64,000 nucleotides of DNA from Nonomuraea jabiensis (lineage in GTDB: Bacteria > Actinomycetota > Actinomycetes > Streptosporangiales > Streptosporangiaceae): the NCBI RefSeq assembly GCF_014204795.1, contig NZ_JACHMB010000001.1, positions 11,234,501 through 11,298,500 of the forward strand, given 5' to 3'. The notes under the pieces are model-generated. The model was not told where the DNA came from. It was given only the letters and a program-made list of their open reading frames with translations, and made no database searches. Below are positions 8,126-16,648 of this stretch, in pieces. Position numbers and translations under genes: made by a program. Position 1 is the stretch's first letter. Each line of letters opens with the position of its first letter.

Positions 8126-9334
8126 TTGATTTCCTTGACTACCGCGGAAGAAGGCCAGCAGATCAGGCGGCGCATGGCCTGGCTCGATGCTCTCCGTGGT
8201 ATCGCCGCCACGGCAGTGGTGTTTGAACACTCCTTCAAGTTCGTATTGCCCGAGGCACGTTATCCGGTCAAGGCGGTTCTTGAACCTGGCTGGTACGGGG
8301 TGACGTTATTCTTCTTGGTCAGCGGTTACATCGTGCCTGCGTCTCTCGAACGGCGAGGCAGCGTACGGGCCTTTTGGATTTCTCGCGTCCTTCGGCTGTA
8401 TCCCCTGTTCGGGGTGTGCGTGGCCGGTGTGGCGGTGCTGATCGCGGTCGGCTGGGACGGCCTGCACATCTGGTGGGGTTCGCGGCCGCTCTCCATGGCA
8501 CTGGGTCACGCGATGATGCTTCAGAACCTGCTGTGCGTGCCGAACCTGGTGAACGTGCTGTGGACGTTGTCGTACGAGATGGCCTTCTATCTCTTGCTTA
8601 CGGCGATGTTCAGTCTGGACGTGCATCGTAGAAGCACCGCCTGCGCGCTGGGTTTCGCCACGGCTGCCGTGCTGGGCGCGGGAACCTTGCCGGTCACGCT
8701 TCTCTCGGCCGGCGGGTCGGGACGGATGCTGGTGGTGGTGCTGGCCGTGGCCGTGCTCGTAGCGGTGGGGCTCATAACGGTGCTCAGAGGTTCAGGCGTG
8801 GTGCGACAAGCCGGCGCGGTCGTTATCGGGGTCACCGTACTGGGGCTGCTGGCCGTTAACCAGAGTTACCCCGGACCTGGACAGGGGCTGCTCATTCTGG
8901 CCACCATGTTCGCCGGCACGGCGCTGTATCGGGCCATTCAGGGTGAGATCTCCTGGAGGCAGGCGGCCTGGGCGGCGCTGGTACCGCTGGCCGGAATTTG
9001 GCTGGCAAGCGGTGAGTTCGGCTCTCAGGTGGCGATAGCCGCGGCCTGGACCACCTTCATCGCCGGCATGGCGCTTCAGCGCCGAAGAGTGCCGCTGGTC
9101 CTGGCCTGGCTGGGTTTGATCAGTTATTCGGTCTATCTGCTGCACCCCTTGCTGTTGGAGGGTGTCGAACGGTTCTGGCCCGATCCGCTGGCTGTGCCGC
9201 TGGGTCTGCGGCTGGTGGCGTTGGCGGGTGTCTTGGGACTCTTGTTGGGGCTCAGCACGTTGACCTGGCATTTCGTGGAGGCTCCGGCGCAACGGCTGGC
9301 CAAGCGCCTCATTGCTGCAAAATCTGCGGGATGA
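8126..9334 (+). CDS. acyltransferase 3 family membrane protein
   Basis: A multi-pass membrane O-acyltransferase of the acyltransferase-3 (OafA/NodX) family, expected to transfer acetyl or another acyl group to a sugar, peptidoglycan or secondary metabolite. The family start is MAWLDALRGIAATAVVFEHS, with the conserved His in the first membrane helix, followed by SGYIVPAS, RVLRLYPLF in the cytoplasmic loop and a series of about ten hydrophobic segments, ending in YSVYLLHPLLL and WHFVEAPAQRL. The start is uncertain: TTG at 8126 (402 residues) or ATG at 8174, neither with a good ribosome site. Its upstream neighbour is the divergently read broken EEP gene. Codons here are somewhat less GC-rich than the surroundings, which may suggest transfer; this is an impression, not a measurement. 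Confidence 0.87.
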   Translation: MISLTTAEEGQQIRRRMAWLDALRGIAATAVVFEHSFKFVLPEARYPVKAVLEPGWYGVTLFFLVSGYIVPASLERRGSVRAFWISRVLRLYPLFGVCVAGVAVLIAVGWDGLHIWWGSRPLSMALGHAMMLQNLLCVPNLVNVLWTLSYEMAFYLLLTAMFSLDVHRRSTACALGFATAAVLGAGTLPVTLLSAGGSGRMLVVVLAVAVLVAVGLITVLRGSGVVRQAGAVVIGVTVLGLLAVNQSYPGPGQGLLILATMFAGTALYRAIQGEISWRQAAWAALVPLAGIWLASGEFGSQVAIAAAWTTFIAGMALQRRRVPLVLAWLGLISYSVYLLHPLLLEGVERFWPDPLAVPLGLRLVALAGVLGLLLGLSTLTWHFVEAPAQRLAKRLIAAKSAG

Positions 9335-9436
9335 GATCACGAGGCCATTCGGGCTGAGCGGTGTCCAGGCCGGTAAGTGGAGTGGATCTCTTGGGACACG
9401 TCCGTGCGGAGAGATCGTGCCGAGAGTGACGTGGGT

Positions 9437-9442
9437 TACTGT
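9437..9442 (+). promoter_or_regulatory. candidate -10 box for leaderless LAL gene
   Basis: TACTGT fits the actinobacterial TANNNT -10 pattern and lies 6 nt before the ATG at 9449, which has no ribosome site. Transcription would start at or next to the A of the start codon. Confidence 0.4.
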
Positions 9443-9448
9443 TTCCGC

Positions 9449-12400
9449 ATGGTTCTGGGGCGGATCGCCGAGCGGGGCCGGATCGACGACCTGCTCGCGA
9501 GCGCCCGTGCGGGTCGTCGTGGAGCGCTGTTGATCACGGGCGAGGCCGGGATCGGCAAGACCGTGCTGCTCGACTATGCCGCCGCCGCGGCGGCCGACCT
9601 GCGGGTGCTGCGTGGCGTCGGCCTGGAGTGGGAAGCCGAACTGCCCTTCTCGGGGCTGCGCCTGCTGCTGTGCCCGTACCTCGACCGGCTCGGCGCGCTG
9701 CCCGGCCCGGAGGCGGCGGCGTTGCGGACGGCGTTCGGGCTGGACGAGGGGACGGTCGGCGACCGGTTCCTGATCGGCGCGGCGACCCTGTCGCTGCTGT
9801 CGGAGCTGAGCGGCGACGGGCCCCTGGTGTGCCTGATCGACGACACCCAGTGGTTCGACCGGGCGTCCTTGGACGCGCTGCTGTTCGCCACCCGGCGGCT
9901 GCACGCCGATCCCATCGCGATGATCTTCGCGGCCAGGAGTGGGGACGGCGACGCTCCGCCACCCCAGGCGGGCCCTTGCATCGGCCCCGCTCCCGACTCG
10001 GTGGCGGCGTCTTTCGCCGCGCCTGTGCCGGGCCTGGACGTGCTCCGGCTCGCCGCCCTGGACGAGGAGAGCGCCACGTCGCTGCTCGACGCGCACGCAC
10101 GCGGCCTGGCGGGGCCGCTTCGTGAGCGCGTGCTCGCCGAGTCGCGCGGCAATCCACTCGCCGTGATCGAACTGGCCACCACGCTCCACGCCCTGCAGGA
10201 CAACGCCCGTCCCGCCCCGCCGCAACCCGCCACCGACCACACCCGCCCCGCCCCGCCGCTGCCCGCCGCAGACCCCGCCCGCCCCGCCACCGACCACACC
10301 CGCCCCGCCGCGCCATTGCCCACCGCAGACCACGGCCGTCCAGCCCCGCCGCTGCCCGCCGCGGGCCGCGTCCAGGACGCCTTCGAGGCGCAGATCGCTG
10401 GCCTGCCTGCGGCGACGCGGCTGCTGTTGCTGATCGCCGCGGCCGACGACACGGGCAGCCTGCAGGTGATCCTGCGGGTCGGCACGTTGCTCGGCGTCTC
10501 CGCGGCCGACCTGGAGCCTGCCGTACGGGCCCGGCTGGTCGTGCTGTCCGGCGGGCTGTCGCCGGGCGGGGGGCTGTCGCCGGGCGGTGGGCTGGCTTTC
10601 CGGCATCCGCTGATCAGGGCCGCCGCCTACCAGGGCGCCTCGCACGTCAGGCGGGTCCAGGTCCACGAGGCGTTCGCCCGGGCGCTCGACGGCGAGTACG
10701 ACGCCGACCGCCGCGCCTGGCACCTGGCCGCCGCCGCCCCCGGGCCGGACGAGGAGGTCGCCGCCGAGCTGGAACGGGCCGCTCACCGGGCCCGCCGACG
10801 GGGCGGAGTGACCGCGATGATGAGCGCATTCGAACGCGCGGCCCAGCTCAGCACCAACGAGACGCGCCGGGCATGGCGGCTGATCGCCGCCGCCCGCGCC
10901 GCCCACGACGCGGGCCTGCCCGACCGCGCCACCGAACTGGCCGACCAGGCCGCAGAGCTGCCCGACCGAAGCCCCGCCCCGGTCGATCGCGCCCTGGGGC
11001 TGCCCGCCCACAGCGCCGAGCCAGCCGATCAAGTCCCAGGGCTGATCGCCGCCGCCCGCATCGCCCACGACGCAGCCCTCCCCGACCGCGCCACCGAACT
11101 GGCCGACCAGCCCGCAGGGCTGCCCAACCGCAGCGTGGAGCCGACCGACCGAGGCCAGGGACCGACCGACCACAACGCAGAGCCAGCCGACCGGGACCAG
11201 GAACCGACCCACCACAACGCTGAGTCGGCCGACCGGTCTTCGCAGTCCGCCGACCGGCCTGCGCCCCGGTTTCGGGATCCGTTGCTCGCGGCTGAGGCGG
11301 CGTGGATTCGTGCCCAGGCCGAGTACGAGCGCGCCTCGCCCGCCGTCGCCGCCGCCCTGGCGCTGGACGGTGCCACCGCCATCGCCGCCACCGCCCCCGA
11401 GCGGGCCGTGTCGATCCTCACCGAAGCCGTCCGGTACGCCCGCGACGCCGGCGACCACGACCTGGTACGCCAGTGCGCCGCCCTCCTGGAGACCGTCGAA
11501 CCCGGCACGCCGGTCGTGGCGGGACTCATCGGGTTCCGGGACCTGTACGACGGCCGGCCCGACGTGGGCGTGCCGCCCATGCGCGAGCTGGCCGGGTCCG
11601 CGAGGCAGGGCAAGGCGGGCGGATTCCGGGAGCGGATCGTCGCCGGGTTCGCCGGGATGCTGGTGGCCGAGGACGAGATCGCCACGGAGGTGCTGGAGTC
11701 GCTGGTCGCCGACGTGCGGGAGCAGGGCGCGGTGGGCCGGCTGGCGTACGCGCTCGAACCCCTGGCGATCGTCCAGCTGCTGCGCGGCCGGTTCATGGAC
11801 GCCGACGCCGGCGTGACCGAGGCCGTCTCCCTGGCCACCGACCTCGGCCAGGACCTGCAGGTCGTCGCGCTGAACGCGATCGCCGCGTGGCTGGCCGCGG
11901 TGGGCGGGGACGAGATCGCGTGCCGGTCGCTGGCCGCCGGCGTGCTGGAGCACCGGACCAAGCACCCCACCGACGCCGCGCTGGCCTCGTGGGCGCTCGG
12001 CCTGCTCCACCTGGCCGGCGGCCGGTTCGAGGATGCCACGGCTCGGCTGGACGAGGTGTGCGGCGGCCCGGCCCGGCACGACTTCCTCATCAGGGCCGTA
12101 CCCGATCACGTCGAGGCAGCCGTACGTGCCGGCCTCCCCGAGCAGGCCGCCCGCCATCTGCCCGCTCTGTCCGAGTGGGCCGAGCAGACCGGCCGGCCGC
12201 ATGCGATCGCGCTGGCCCGCCGCTGCGCGGCGCTGCTGGCCGACGAGGACACCGCCGCCGGGCACTTCACGTCCACGGTGGAGCTGCACGAGCGCGACCC
12301 CCGCCCGTACGACGAGGCCAGGACCCGGCTGGCGTACGGGGAATGGCTGCACCGGCATCACCACCACACCGAGGCGAAGGACCAGCTGGCCGACGCGCTG

Positions 12401-12688
12401 GCCGGGTTCGAGCGGCTCGGCGCCAGGACGTGGGCGAGCCGGGCCCGTGCGGAGTTGTCCGCCCTGGGTGACCGGCCCTCGGCCCACCCCCGGGCGCTCG
12501 ACCCGCTCGCCCGGCTCACGCCCCAGGAGCTTCAGGTGGTCCGGCTGGCGGCGGGCATGAGCGACCGGGAGATCGCCACCCGGCTGTTCCTCAGCCCCCG
12601 TACAGTCGGCCACCACCTGTGCAAGGCGTACCCGAAGCTGGGGGTCACCCGCCGCGTGGAGCTGGCCCAGCTCGTGTCGCATGGCTAG
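9449..12688 (+). CDS. LAL-type LuxR family ATP-binding transcriptional regulator
   Basis: A 1079-residue STAND-type ATPase regulator of the LAL group, often pathway activators in actinomycetes. Walker A is GEAGIGKT (31-38); Walker B is LVCLIDDTQWFD (about 129-140). The middle is a TPR-like helical region and the end is a LuxR DNA-binding domain (LTPQELQVVRLAAGMSDREIA ... RRVELAQLV). Two low-complexity insertions stand out: a Pro/Ala/His repeat at about residues 252-306 with copies of ATDHTRPA, and a duplicated block beginning at about residues 478 and 532 (LIAAARxAHDAxLPDRATEL) followed by Pro/Asp/Arg-rich text to about 610. The upstream frame extends to 9377 but nothing before MVLGRIAERG is conserved. 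It lies alone, so its target genes are not evident. Confidence 0.92.
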   Translation: MVLGRIAERGRIDDLLASARAGRRGALLITGEAGIGKTVLLDYAAAAAADLRVLRGVGLEWEAELPFSGLRLLLCPYLDRLGALPGPEAAALRTAFGLDEGTVGDRFLIGAATLSLLSELSGDGPLVCLIDDTQWFDRASLDALLFATRRLHADPIAMIFAARSGDGDAPPPQAGPCIGPAPDSVAASFAAPVPGLDVLRLAALDEESATSLLDAHARGLAGPLRERVLAESRGNPLAVIELATTLHALQDNARPAPPQPATDHTRPAPPLPAADPARPATDHTRPAAPLPTADHGRPAPPLPAAGRVQDAFEAQIAGLPAATRLLLLIAAADDTGSLQVILRVGTLLGVSAADLEPAVRARLVVLSGGLSPGGGLSPGGGLAFRHPLIRAAAYQGASHVRRVQVHEAFARALDGEYDADRRAWHLAAAAPGPDEEVAAELERAAHRARRRGGVTAMMSAFERAAQLSTNETRRAWRLIAAARAAHDAGLPDRATELADQAAELPDRSPAPVDRALGLPAHSAEPADQVPGLIAAARIAHDAALPDRATELADQPAGLPNRSVEPTDRGQGPTDHNAEPADRDQEPTHHNAESADRSSQSADRPAPRFRDPLLAAEAAWIRAQAEYERASPAVAAALALDGATAIAATAPERAVSILTEAVRYARDAGDHDLVRQCAALLETVEPGTPVVAGLIGFRDLYDGRPDVGVPPMRELAGSARQGKAGGFRERIVAGFAGMLVAEDEIATEVLESLVADVREQGAVGRLAYALEPLAIVQLLRGRFMDADAGVTEAVSLATDLGQDLQVVALNAIAAWLAAVGGDEIACRSLAAGVLEHRTKHPTDAALASWALGLLHLAGGRFEDATARLDEVCGGPARHDFLIRAVPDHVEAAVRAGLPEQAARHLPALSEWAEQTGRPHAIALARRCAALLADEDTAAGHFTSTVELHERDPRPYDEARTRLAYGEWLHRHHHHTEAKDQLADALAGFERLGARTWASRARAELSALGDRPSAHPRALDPLARLTPQELQVVRLAAGMSDREIATRLFLSPRTVGHHLCKAYPKLGVTRRVELAQLVSHG
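10880..11136 (+). repeat. in-frame internal duplication in the LAL gene
   Basis: A block of roughly 90 nt starting at 10880 recurs at 11042, exactly 162 nt (54 codons) later, with only a few changes. Both copies encode LIAAAR-x-AHDA-x-LPDRATELADQ. The spacer and the following 100 nt are built of related Asp-Arg-Pro-rich units, so the region appears to grow by in-frame duplication. Confidence 0.8.
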
Positions 12689-12774
12689 GTGAGTCGGCCG
12701 GCTGATGCGGCGTTCGCTGCCCGCGGCTGTCCGGCGACGGCAGCCGCACCCGGCTCGACCTGCTCAACCCCGGC

Positions 12775-12897
12775 CGGTCAGCGACGCTCGACCGGTGAGC
12801 GGCGCCCGGCCAGTCAGCGGCGCCTGGCCCGTCAGCGGCGGGCCCGTCAGCGGCGCCCGGTCCGTCGGGGGCGGCGGGCCCGTCAGCGGCGGCGGGA
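12775..12897. repeat. seven tandem 15-18 bp repeats containing the marR stop codon
   Basis: Units begin at 12775, 12793, 12811, 12829 (15 bp), 12844, 12862 and 12880, with consensus CCGTCAGCGGCGCCCGGC. Five carry TCA, which on the minus strand is TGA; the TCA in the last unit (12883-12885) is the stop codon of the marR gene. The array fills most of the space between the LAL and marR stop codons. Confidence 0.85.
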
Positions 12898-13344
12898 CGG
12901 TGTGTGGCGAGGGGTTCTGGTGTCCACGTTGCCGGTCAAGGTGTTGAGGATGCCGGGCAGCGCGGCCACCGTCTCGGCGGGCAGGCCGGTCACGGTCTCC
13001 TCCGCCAGCGCGCACCACAGCTGCTTGACCTGTTCGGCCAGAGCTCGGCCGCTGTCGGTGAGCTCGACGATGCTGGCACGCCTGTCGGAGGGGGCGGGCC
13101 TGCGGCGGATGTGGCCGGAGGCTTCGAGCTTGCGGGTCATGAGTGTGACGCTGGGCGGTTCGCAGCCGAGCGCCTCGCTGAGCTCGGCCTGGATCCGCGG
13201 GCCGGTCCGGTCGAGCTCGAGCAGGAGCGCCTCCTGACCCGGGTGCAGGCCGAGCGGGGCGAGCAGCGCCGCGGCCCTGGCCCGGTGGCGCAGGCTCAGC
13301 AGGCGGATGGCCTGGTTGAGGGCGTCGGCTTGCTCGAAGTCCAT
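12883..13344 (-). CDS. MarR family transcriptional regulator
   Basis: A 153-residue winged-helix regulator. The recognition region reads ELSEALGCEPPSVTLMTRKLEASGHIRRRPAPSDRRAS, with the DRR wing motif of MarR proteins, followed by the dimer helix ELTDSGRALAEQV. The ATG at 13344 has AAGGAG 5 nt upstream; the GTG at 13350 overlaps that ribosome site and is unlikely. It is divergent from wrbA across 78 bp that hold a 39-bp palindrome, so it very likely represses itself and the wrbA-MFS operon, released by a quinone-like or phenolic ligand. The last residues (SRRR) are encoded by the first copy of a tandem repeat array. Confidence 0.93.
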   Translation of the reverse strand: MDFEQADALNQAIRLLSLRHRARAAALLAPLGLHPGQEALLLELDRTGPRIQAELSEALGCEPPSVTLMTRKLEASGHIRRRPAPSDRRASIVELTDSGRALAEQVKQLWCALAEETVTGLPAETVAALPGILNTLTGNVDTRTPRHTPSRRR

Positions 13345-13353
13345 GGGCACTCC

Positions 13354-13359
13354 TTGACA
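13354..13359 (+). promoter_or_regulatory. candidate -35 box of wrbA promoter
   Basis: A perfect TTGACA directly abuts the palindrome. The matching -10 box must lie inside the palindrome (the ATAGTT/TAGTTA region at 17-18 nt spacing is only a weak match), so repressor binding would cover it. Confidence 0.4.
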
Positions 13360-13398
13360 GATTAGTTATGCGGATAATAGTTATCTGCATAACTAATC
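13360..13398. promoter_or_regulatory. MarR operator, 39-bp inverted repeat
   Basis: Two 18-bp arms (GATTAGTTATGCGGATAA and TTATCTGCATAACTAATC) separated by TAG pair with one mismatch. The AT-rich sequence stands out in this GC-rich DNA. Its place between the divergent marR and wrbA genes makes it the expected repressor site for both. Its length would allow two MarR dimers. Confidence 0.85.
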
Positions 13399-13422
13399 CT
13401 ACATGACAGCGAGGAGCCGGGC

Positions 13423-14106
13423 ATGACCGTGAAGGTCGCCGTCATCTACTACAGCGCGACAGGCAGTGTGCACGCACTCGCCCAGGCCGTCGCCGAAGGG
13501 GCCGCCTCGGCCGGGGCCGAGGTACGGCTGCGGCGGGTGGCCGAGCTGGCGCCCGACAGCGCGATCGACCAGGACCCGCGGTGGCGGCAGCACGCCGACG
13601 CCGCCACGTCGATCGCCCAGGCTTCGGTCGAGGACCTGGCGTGGGCGGATGCGTTCGCGTTCGGGACGCCGACCCGGTTCGGGGCGCCGGCCGCGCAGCT
13701 CAAGCAGTTCATCGACCAGGCCGGCGGGCTGTGGCGCGAAGGCGTGCTGGCCGACAAGCCGGTGACGGCCTTCACCTCGGCGTTCAACCGGCACGGCGGC
13801 AGCGAGGCCACGATCTTGTCCCTGAGCAACGTCTTCTACCACTGGGGGGCGCTGATCGTGCCGCCCGGGTTCACCGATCCGGTCGTGTACGGCGCCGGCG
13901 GCAACCCGTACGGCACGTCGCTGGTGAGCGGCCCGACCGGCGGCGGCCCGGACGCCGCGGTGCTGGAAGCGGCCAGGTACCAGGGGCGGCGGTTGGCCCG
14001 GATCACCATCCGGCTGCTCGCCGGCGACGCCGCCGGGAGCGTTCCCGGCGCCCGCGAAAGCCTGGCGGCGACGGCCTCCCCGAACCATGCGAGCAGCCGG
14101 TCATGA
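13423..14106 (+). CDS. wrbA: NAD(P)H:quinone oxidoreductase, WrbA type
   Basis: A 227-residue flavodoxin-like FMN enzyme that reduces quinones by two electrons, avoiding semiquinone radicals. The FMN phosphate loop is YYSATGSVHALAQ near the start; GTPTRFGAPAAQLKQFIDQAGGLW and TSAFNRHGGSEAT are typical WrbA motifs, as is YGTSLVSGPTGGG. A GAGGAG ribosome site lies 7 nt before the ATG. It overlaps the MFS gene by ATGA, and both sit behind the MarR operator, so the pair probably detoxifies and exports a quinone-like or aromatic compound. The last 25 residues (after AGDAAGS) extend beyond the usual family end of about 200. Confidence 0.93.
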   Translation: MTVKVAVIYYSATGSVHALAQAVAEGAASAGAEVRLRRVAELAPDSAIDQDPRWRQHADAATSIAQASVEDLAWADAFAFGTPTRFGAPAAQLKQFIDQAGGLWREGVLADKPVTAFTSAFNRHGGSEATILSLSNVFYHWGALIVPPGFTDPVVYGAGGNPYGTSLVSGPTGGGPDAAVLEAARYQGRRLARITIRLLAGDAAGSVPGARESLAATASPNHASSRS

Positions 14107-15521
14107 CAGGTACCAGTAGCGCGTCCCAGCGGGTCAGGCCGTACGCCGGCCTCTCCTGGCTGGTCCTGGCGCTGGCGTGCGCCTGCCAGTTCATGGTCAT
14201 CCTGGATGCGTCCATCGTGAACGTCGCCCTGCCCTCGGTCCGCGACGAGCTCGGTTTCACGGCGACCGGACTGGCGTGGGTGGTGAACGGATATCTGCTC
14301 AGCTTCGCCGGTTTCATGCTGCTGGGGGGCCGTGCCGCTGACCTGTTCGGACCGCGCCGGATGCTGGTCGCCGGGCTGCTGTCGTTCTCGGTCGCGAGTC
14401 TGGCCGCCGGCCTGGCGGGCGCGCCGGAGGTCCTGGTGGCGGCCCGCGTCGCGCAGGGTGTCGGGGCCGCCATGATGGCCCCGGCGACGCTGGCCGTGAT
14501 CAACACCTTCTTCACCGAGCCGAAGGCGCGCGCCAGGGCGTTCGGCGCGTGGTCCGCCTCGGGGGGTGTGGGCGGCATGGTGGGCGCGCTCGCGGGCGGC
14601 GCCATCACCACCGGCCTGTCGTGGCGGTGGGTCTTTCTCATCAACGTGCCGATCGGCGCGGTGCTGATCGTCGTCGCCATGATGTCGCTGGCCGGAACGC
14701 GAATCAGCCGGCGGGGATCGCTCGACCTCGTCGGCGCGGTCACCGGGACGGCGGGGCTGGCGGCGCTGATCTACGGGGTCATGCAGAGCGCCGACCATGG
14801 CTGGACGTCCGGGCCGGTGGTGGCGGGCCTGCTCCTGATCGCCGCCTTCATCGTGGTGGAGGCGCGGTTCGCCCGGCAGCCGATGGTGCCGCTGCGGCTG
14901 TTCAAGGTCCGGGGGGTGGCGGTCGGGAACGGCATGCTGCTGCTGTTCGGTGGAATCGCCATCGCGATGTGGTACTTCTCGTCGCTGTTCCTGCAGAACG
15001 TCCTCGGCTTCAGCGCGCTGCAAGCCGGGCTCGGGCAGACACCCGCGGCGGTGACGTTCATGGTGGTCGCGCGAGGGGCCGCCGCCCTGCTGCCGCGTAC
15101 GGGTGTACGCCCCCTGGTTCTGGCCGGCAGCGCCTGCTTCCTGGCCGGTTTCGGCTGGCTCTCCCTGGGCCATGCCGGCAGCGCCTATCTCACGGGCGTG
15201 CTCGGCCCCACGCTGCTCATCGCGGTCGGCATCGGGCTGACCTTCCCTACCCTCATGGCCGTGGCGACCGCCGACGTTCCCGAGGGCGACGCCGGGATCG
15301 TCGGCGGCCTGGCCAACACCGCCGGCCAGGCAGGGGGATCGATCGGGCTGGCGGTGCTCGCGACGGCCGCCGGCACCAGGGCCGCAGCGTCGGAGGCGGC
15401 CGGGAGTTCCCCGGTCGACGCCCTCGCCGCCGGCTACGACCTGGTCTTCCTCATGGCCGCCGGGCTCGGCCTGGCCATCGCGGCGGTCAGCCTGCTGCTG
15501 CCGCGGCGCCGGCACGACTGA
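14103..15521 (+). CDS. MFS drug exporter, DHA2 (14-helix) family
   Basis: A 472-residue inner-membrane exporter, probably proton-driven. It has the DHA2 signatures LDASIVNVALPSVRDEL in the first helix, GRAADLFGPRRM in the 2-3 loop and GAMM-type motif C in ARVAQGVGAAMMAPATLA. Fourteen hydrophobic segments can be traced. The ATG overlaps the wrbA stop (ATGA), giving translational coupling. Under MarR control it likely exports the same compound that WrbA reduces or that the repressor senses; this is inferred from context. The stop codon is the first three bases of a 22-bp tandem repeat. Confidence 0.93.
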   Translation: MTGTSSASQRVRPYAGLSWLVLALACACQFMVILDASIVNVALPSVRDELGFTATGLAWVVNGYLLSFAGFMLLGGRAADLFGPRRMLVAGLLSFSVASLAAGLAGAPEVLVAARVAQGVGAAMMAPATLAVINTFFTEPKARARAFGAWSASGGVGGMVGALAGGAITTGLSWRWVFLINVPIGAVLIVVAMMSLAGTRISRRGSLDLVGAVTGTAGLAALIYGVMQSADHGWTSGPVVAGLLLIAAFIVVEARFARQPMVPLRLFKVRGVAVGNGMLLLFGGIAIAMWYFSSLFLQNVLGFSALQAGLGQTPAAVTFMVVARGAAALLPRTGVRPLVLAGSACFLAGFGWLSLGHAGSAYLTGVLGPTLLIAVGIGLTFPTLMAVATADVPEGDAGIVGGLANTAGQAGGSIGLAVLATAAGTRAAASEAAGSSPVDALAAGYDLVFLMAAGLGLAIAAVSLLLPRRRHD

Positions 15522-15584
15522 CCGCCGGTGCCGTCGCGGCTGAGCGCCGGTGCCGTCGCGGCTGAGCGCCGGTGCCGTCGCGGA
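15519..15584. repeat. three tandem 22-bp repeats starting at the MFS stop codon
   Basis: Units 15519-15540, 15541-15562 and 15563-15584 have the form TGA-CGCCGGTGCCGTCGCGG-C with one to two changes. The TGA of the first is the stop codon of the MFS gene. Confidence 0.9.
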
Positions 15585-15701
15585 CGCTCTCGGCCCGGGG
15601 TCATCGCGGCCAGACCACGCCGTATCCAGCGGAAAGCCGGGGAATTGATGGCATCCCGGTTACGGGGTTAACGTGTAATCCTGTAAGCAAAGGAGTGCAC
15701 G

Positions 15702-16622
15702 ATGGCGGATCCACTCGACGCTTACTCGCGCGTCGTCTCGTCCGTGGCGGCCGAGTTGCTGCCGAAAGTGGCCAGCGTGCGGGCCGGCCAGGGCAGCGGG
15801 TCCGCGGTGGTGTTCACCGCGGACGGGTTCCTGCTGACCAACGCGCACGTGATCGGCGACTCCCGGGCCGGCGCCGTGGCCTTCGCCGACGGCAGCTCGG
15901 GCGACTTCACCGTGGTGGGCCGGGATCCGCTGTCGGATCTGGCGGTGATCAGGGCGCAGACGGCCACGCCCCCGCCGGCCACGCTCGGCGACAGCGACGA
16001 ACTGGTCGTGGGGCAGCTCGTCGTGGCCGTGGGCAATCCGCTCGGGCTGGCCGGATCGGTGACGGCCGGGGTGGTGTCGGGGCTCGGACGGTCGTTGCCC
16101 GCGCGCAGCGGCTCGGCCGTACGGCTCATCGAGGACGTCATCCAGACCGACGCCGCGCTCAATCCGGGAAACTCCGGCGGCGCGCTGGCCGACTCACAGG
16201 CGCGGGTGGTCGGGATCAACACGGCGGTGGCCGGGGTGGGGGTGGGGCTCGCCGTGCCCATGAACGCCACGACCCGATCCATCATCGCCGCCCTGATCAG
16301 GGATGGGCGGGTACGGCGGGCGTTCCTGGGGCTGGTGACCTCGCCCGCGCCGCTGCCCGACCCGCTGCGGCAGCGGACCGGGCAGACGGGGGCGCTGCGC
16401 GTGGTGGAGGTGGTGCCCGGCTCGCCCGCCCACCGGGCCGGGTTGCGCTCCGGCGACCTCGTGTTGAGCGCGGGGCGCAACCCGGTGGGGGATGCGCAGA
16501 GCCTGCAGCGGCTGATGTTCGCCGATGCCATCGGGCAGCCGTTACCGATCACCGTCTATCGGAATGGCGCGCTGGTCGACGTCATCGCGGAGCCGGTGGA
16601 ACTCACCGGCTCCGGCGTCTGA
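15702..16622 (+). CDS. trypsin-like serine protease with PDZ domain (HtrA-like, no signal peptide)
   Basis: A 306-residue S1C-type protease. The catalytic triad is His49 (TNAHV), Asp79 (SDLAV) and Ser158 (GNSGG). One PDZ domain fills about residues 225-300 (RVVEVVPGSPAHRAGLRSGDLVL). Unlike classical DegP/HtrA it has neither signal peptide nor membrane anchor, so it should be cytosolic unless exported in an unusual way. The ATG follows AAAGGAG at 7 nt. The upstream region 15585-15701 should hold the promoter, but I see no convincing boxes. It stands alone and converges on the glycosyltransferase gene. Confidence 0.92.
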   Translation: MADPLDAYSRVVSSVAAELLPKVASVRAGQGSGSAVVFTADGFLLTNAHVIGDSRAGAVAFADGSSGDFTVVGRDPLSDLAVIRAQTATPPPATLGDSDELVVGQLVVAVGNPLGLAGSVTAGVVSGLGRSLPARSGSAVRLIEDVIQTDAALNPGNSGGALADSQARVVGINTAVAGVGVGLAVPMNATTRSIIAALIRDGRVRRAFLGLVTSPAPLPDPLRQRTGQTGALRVVEVVPGSPAHRAGLRSGDLVLSAGRNPVGDAQSLQRLMFADAIGQPLPITVYRNGALVDVIAEPVELTGSGV

Positions 16623-16648
16623 CCCCGCCGTCCTCGGGCGGAGGCGCC

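Noticed and set aside
8792..12682. 1296-residue open frame on the minus strand opposite the LAL gene
   Set aside because: A long antisense frame is expected in very GC-rich genes; the plus-strand LAL protein has clear domains.
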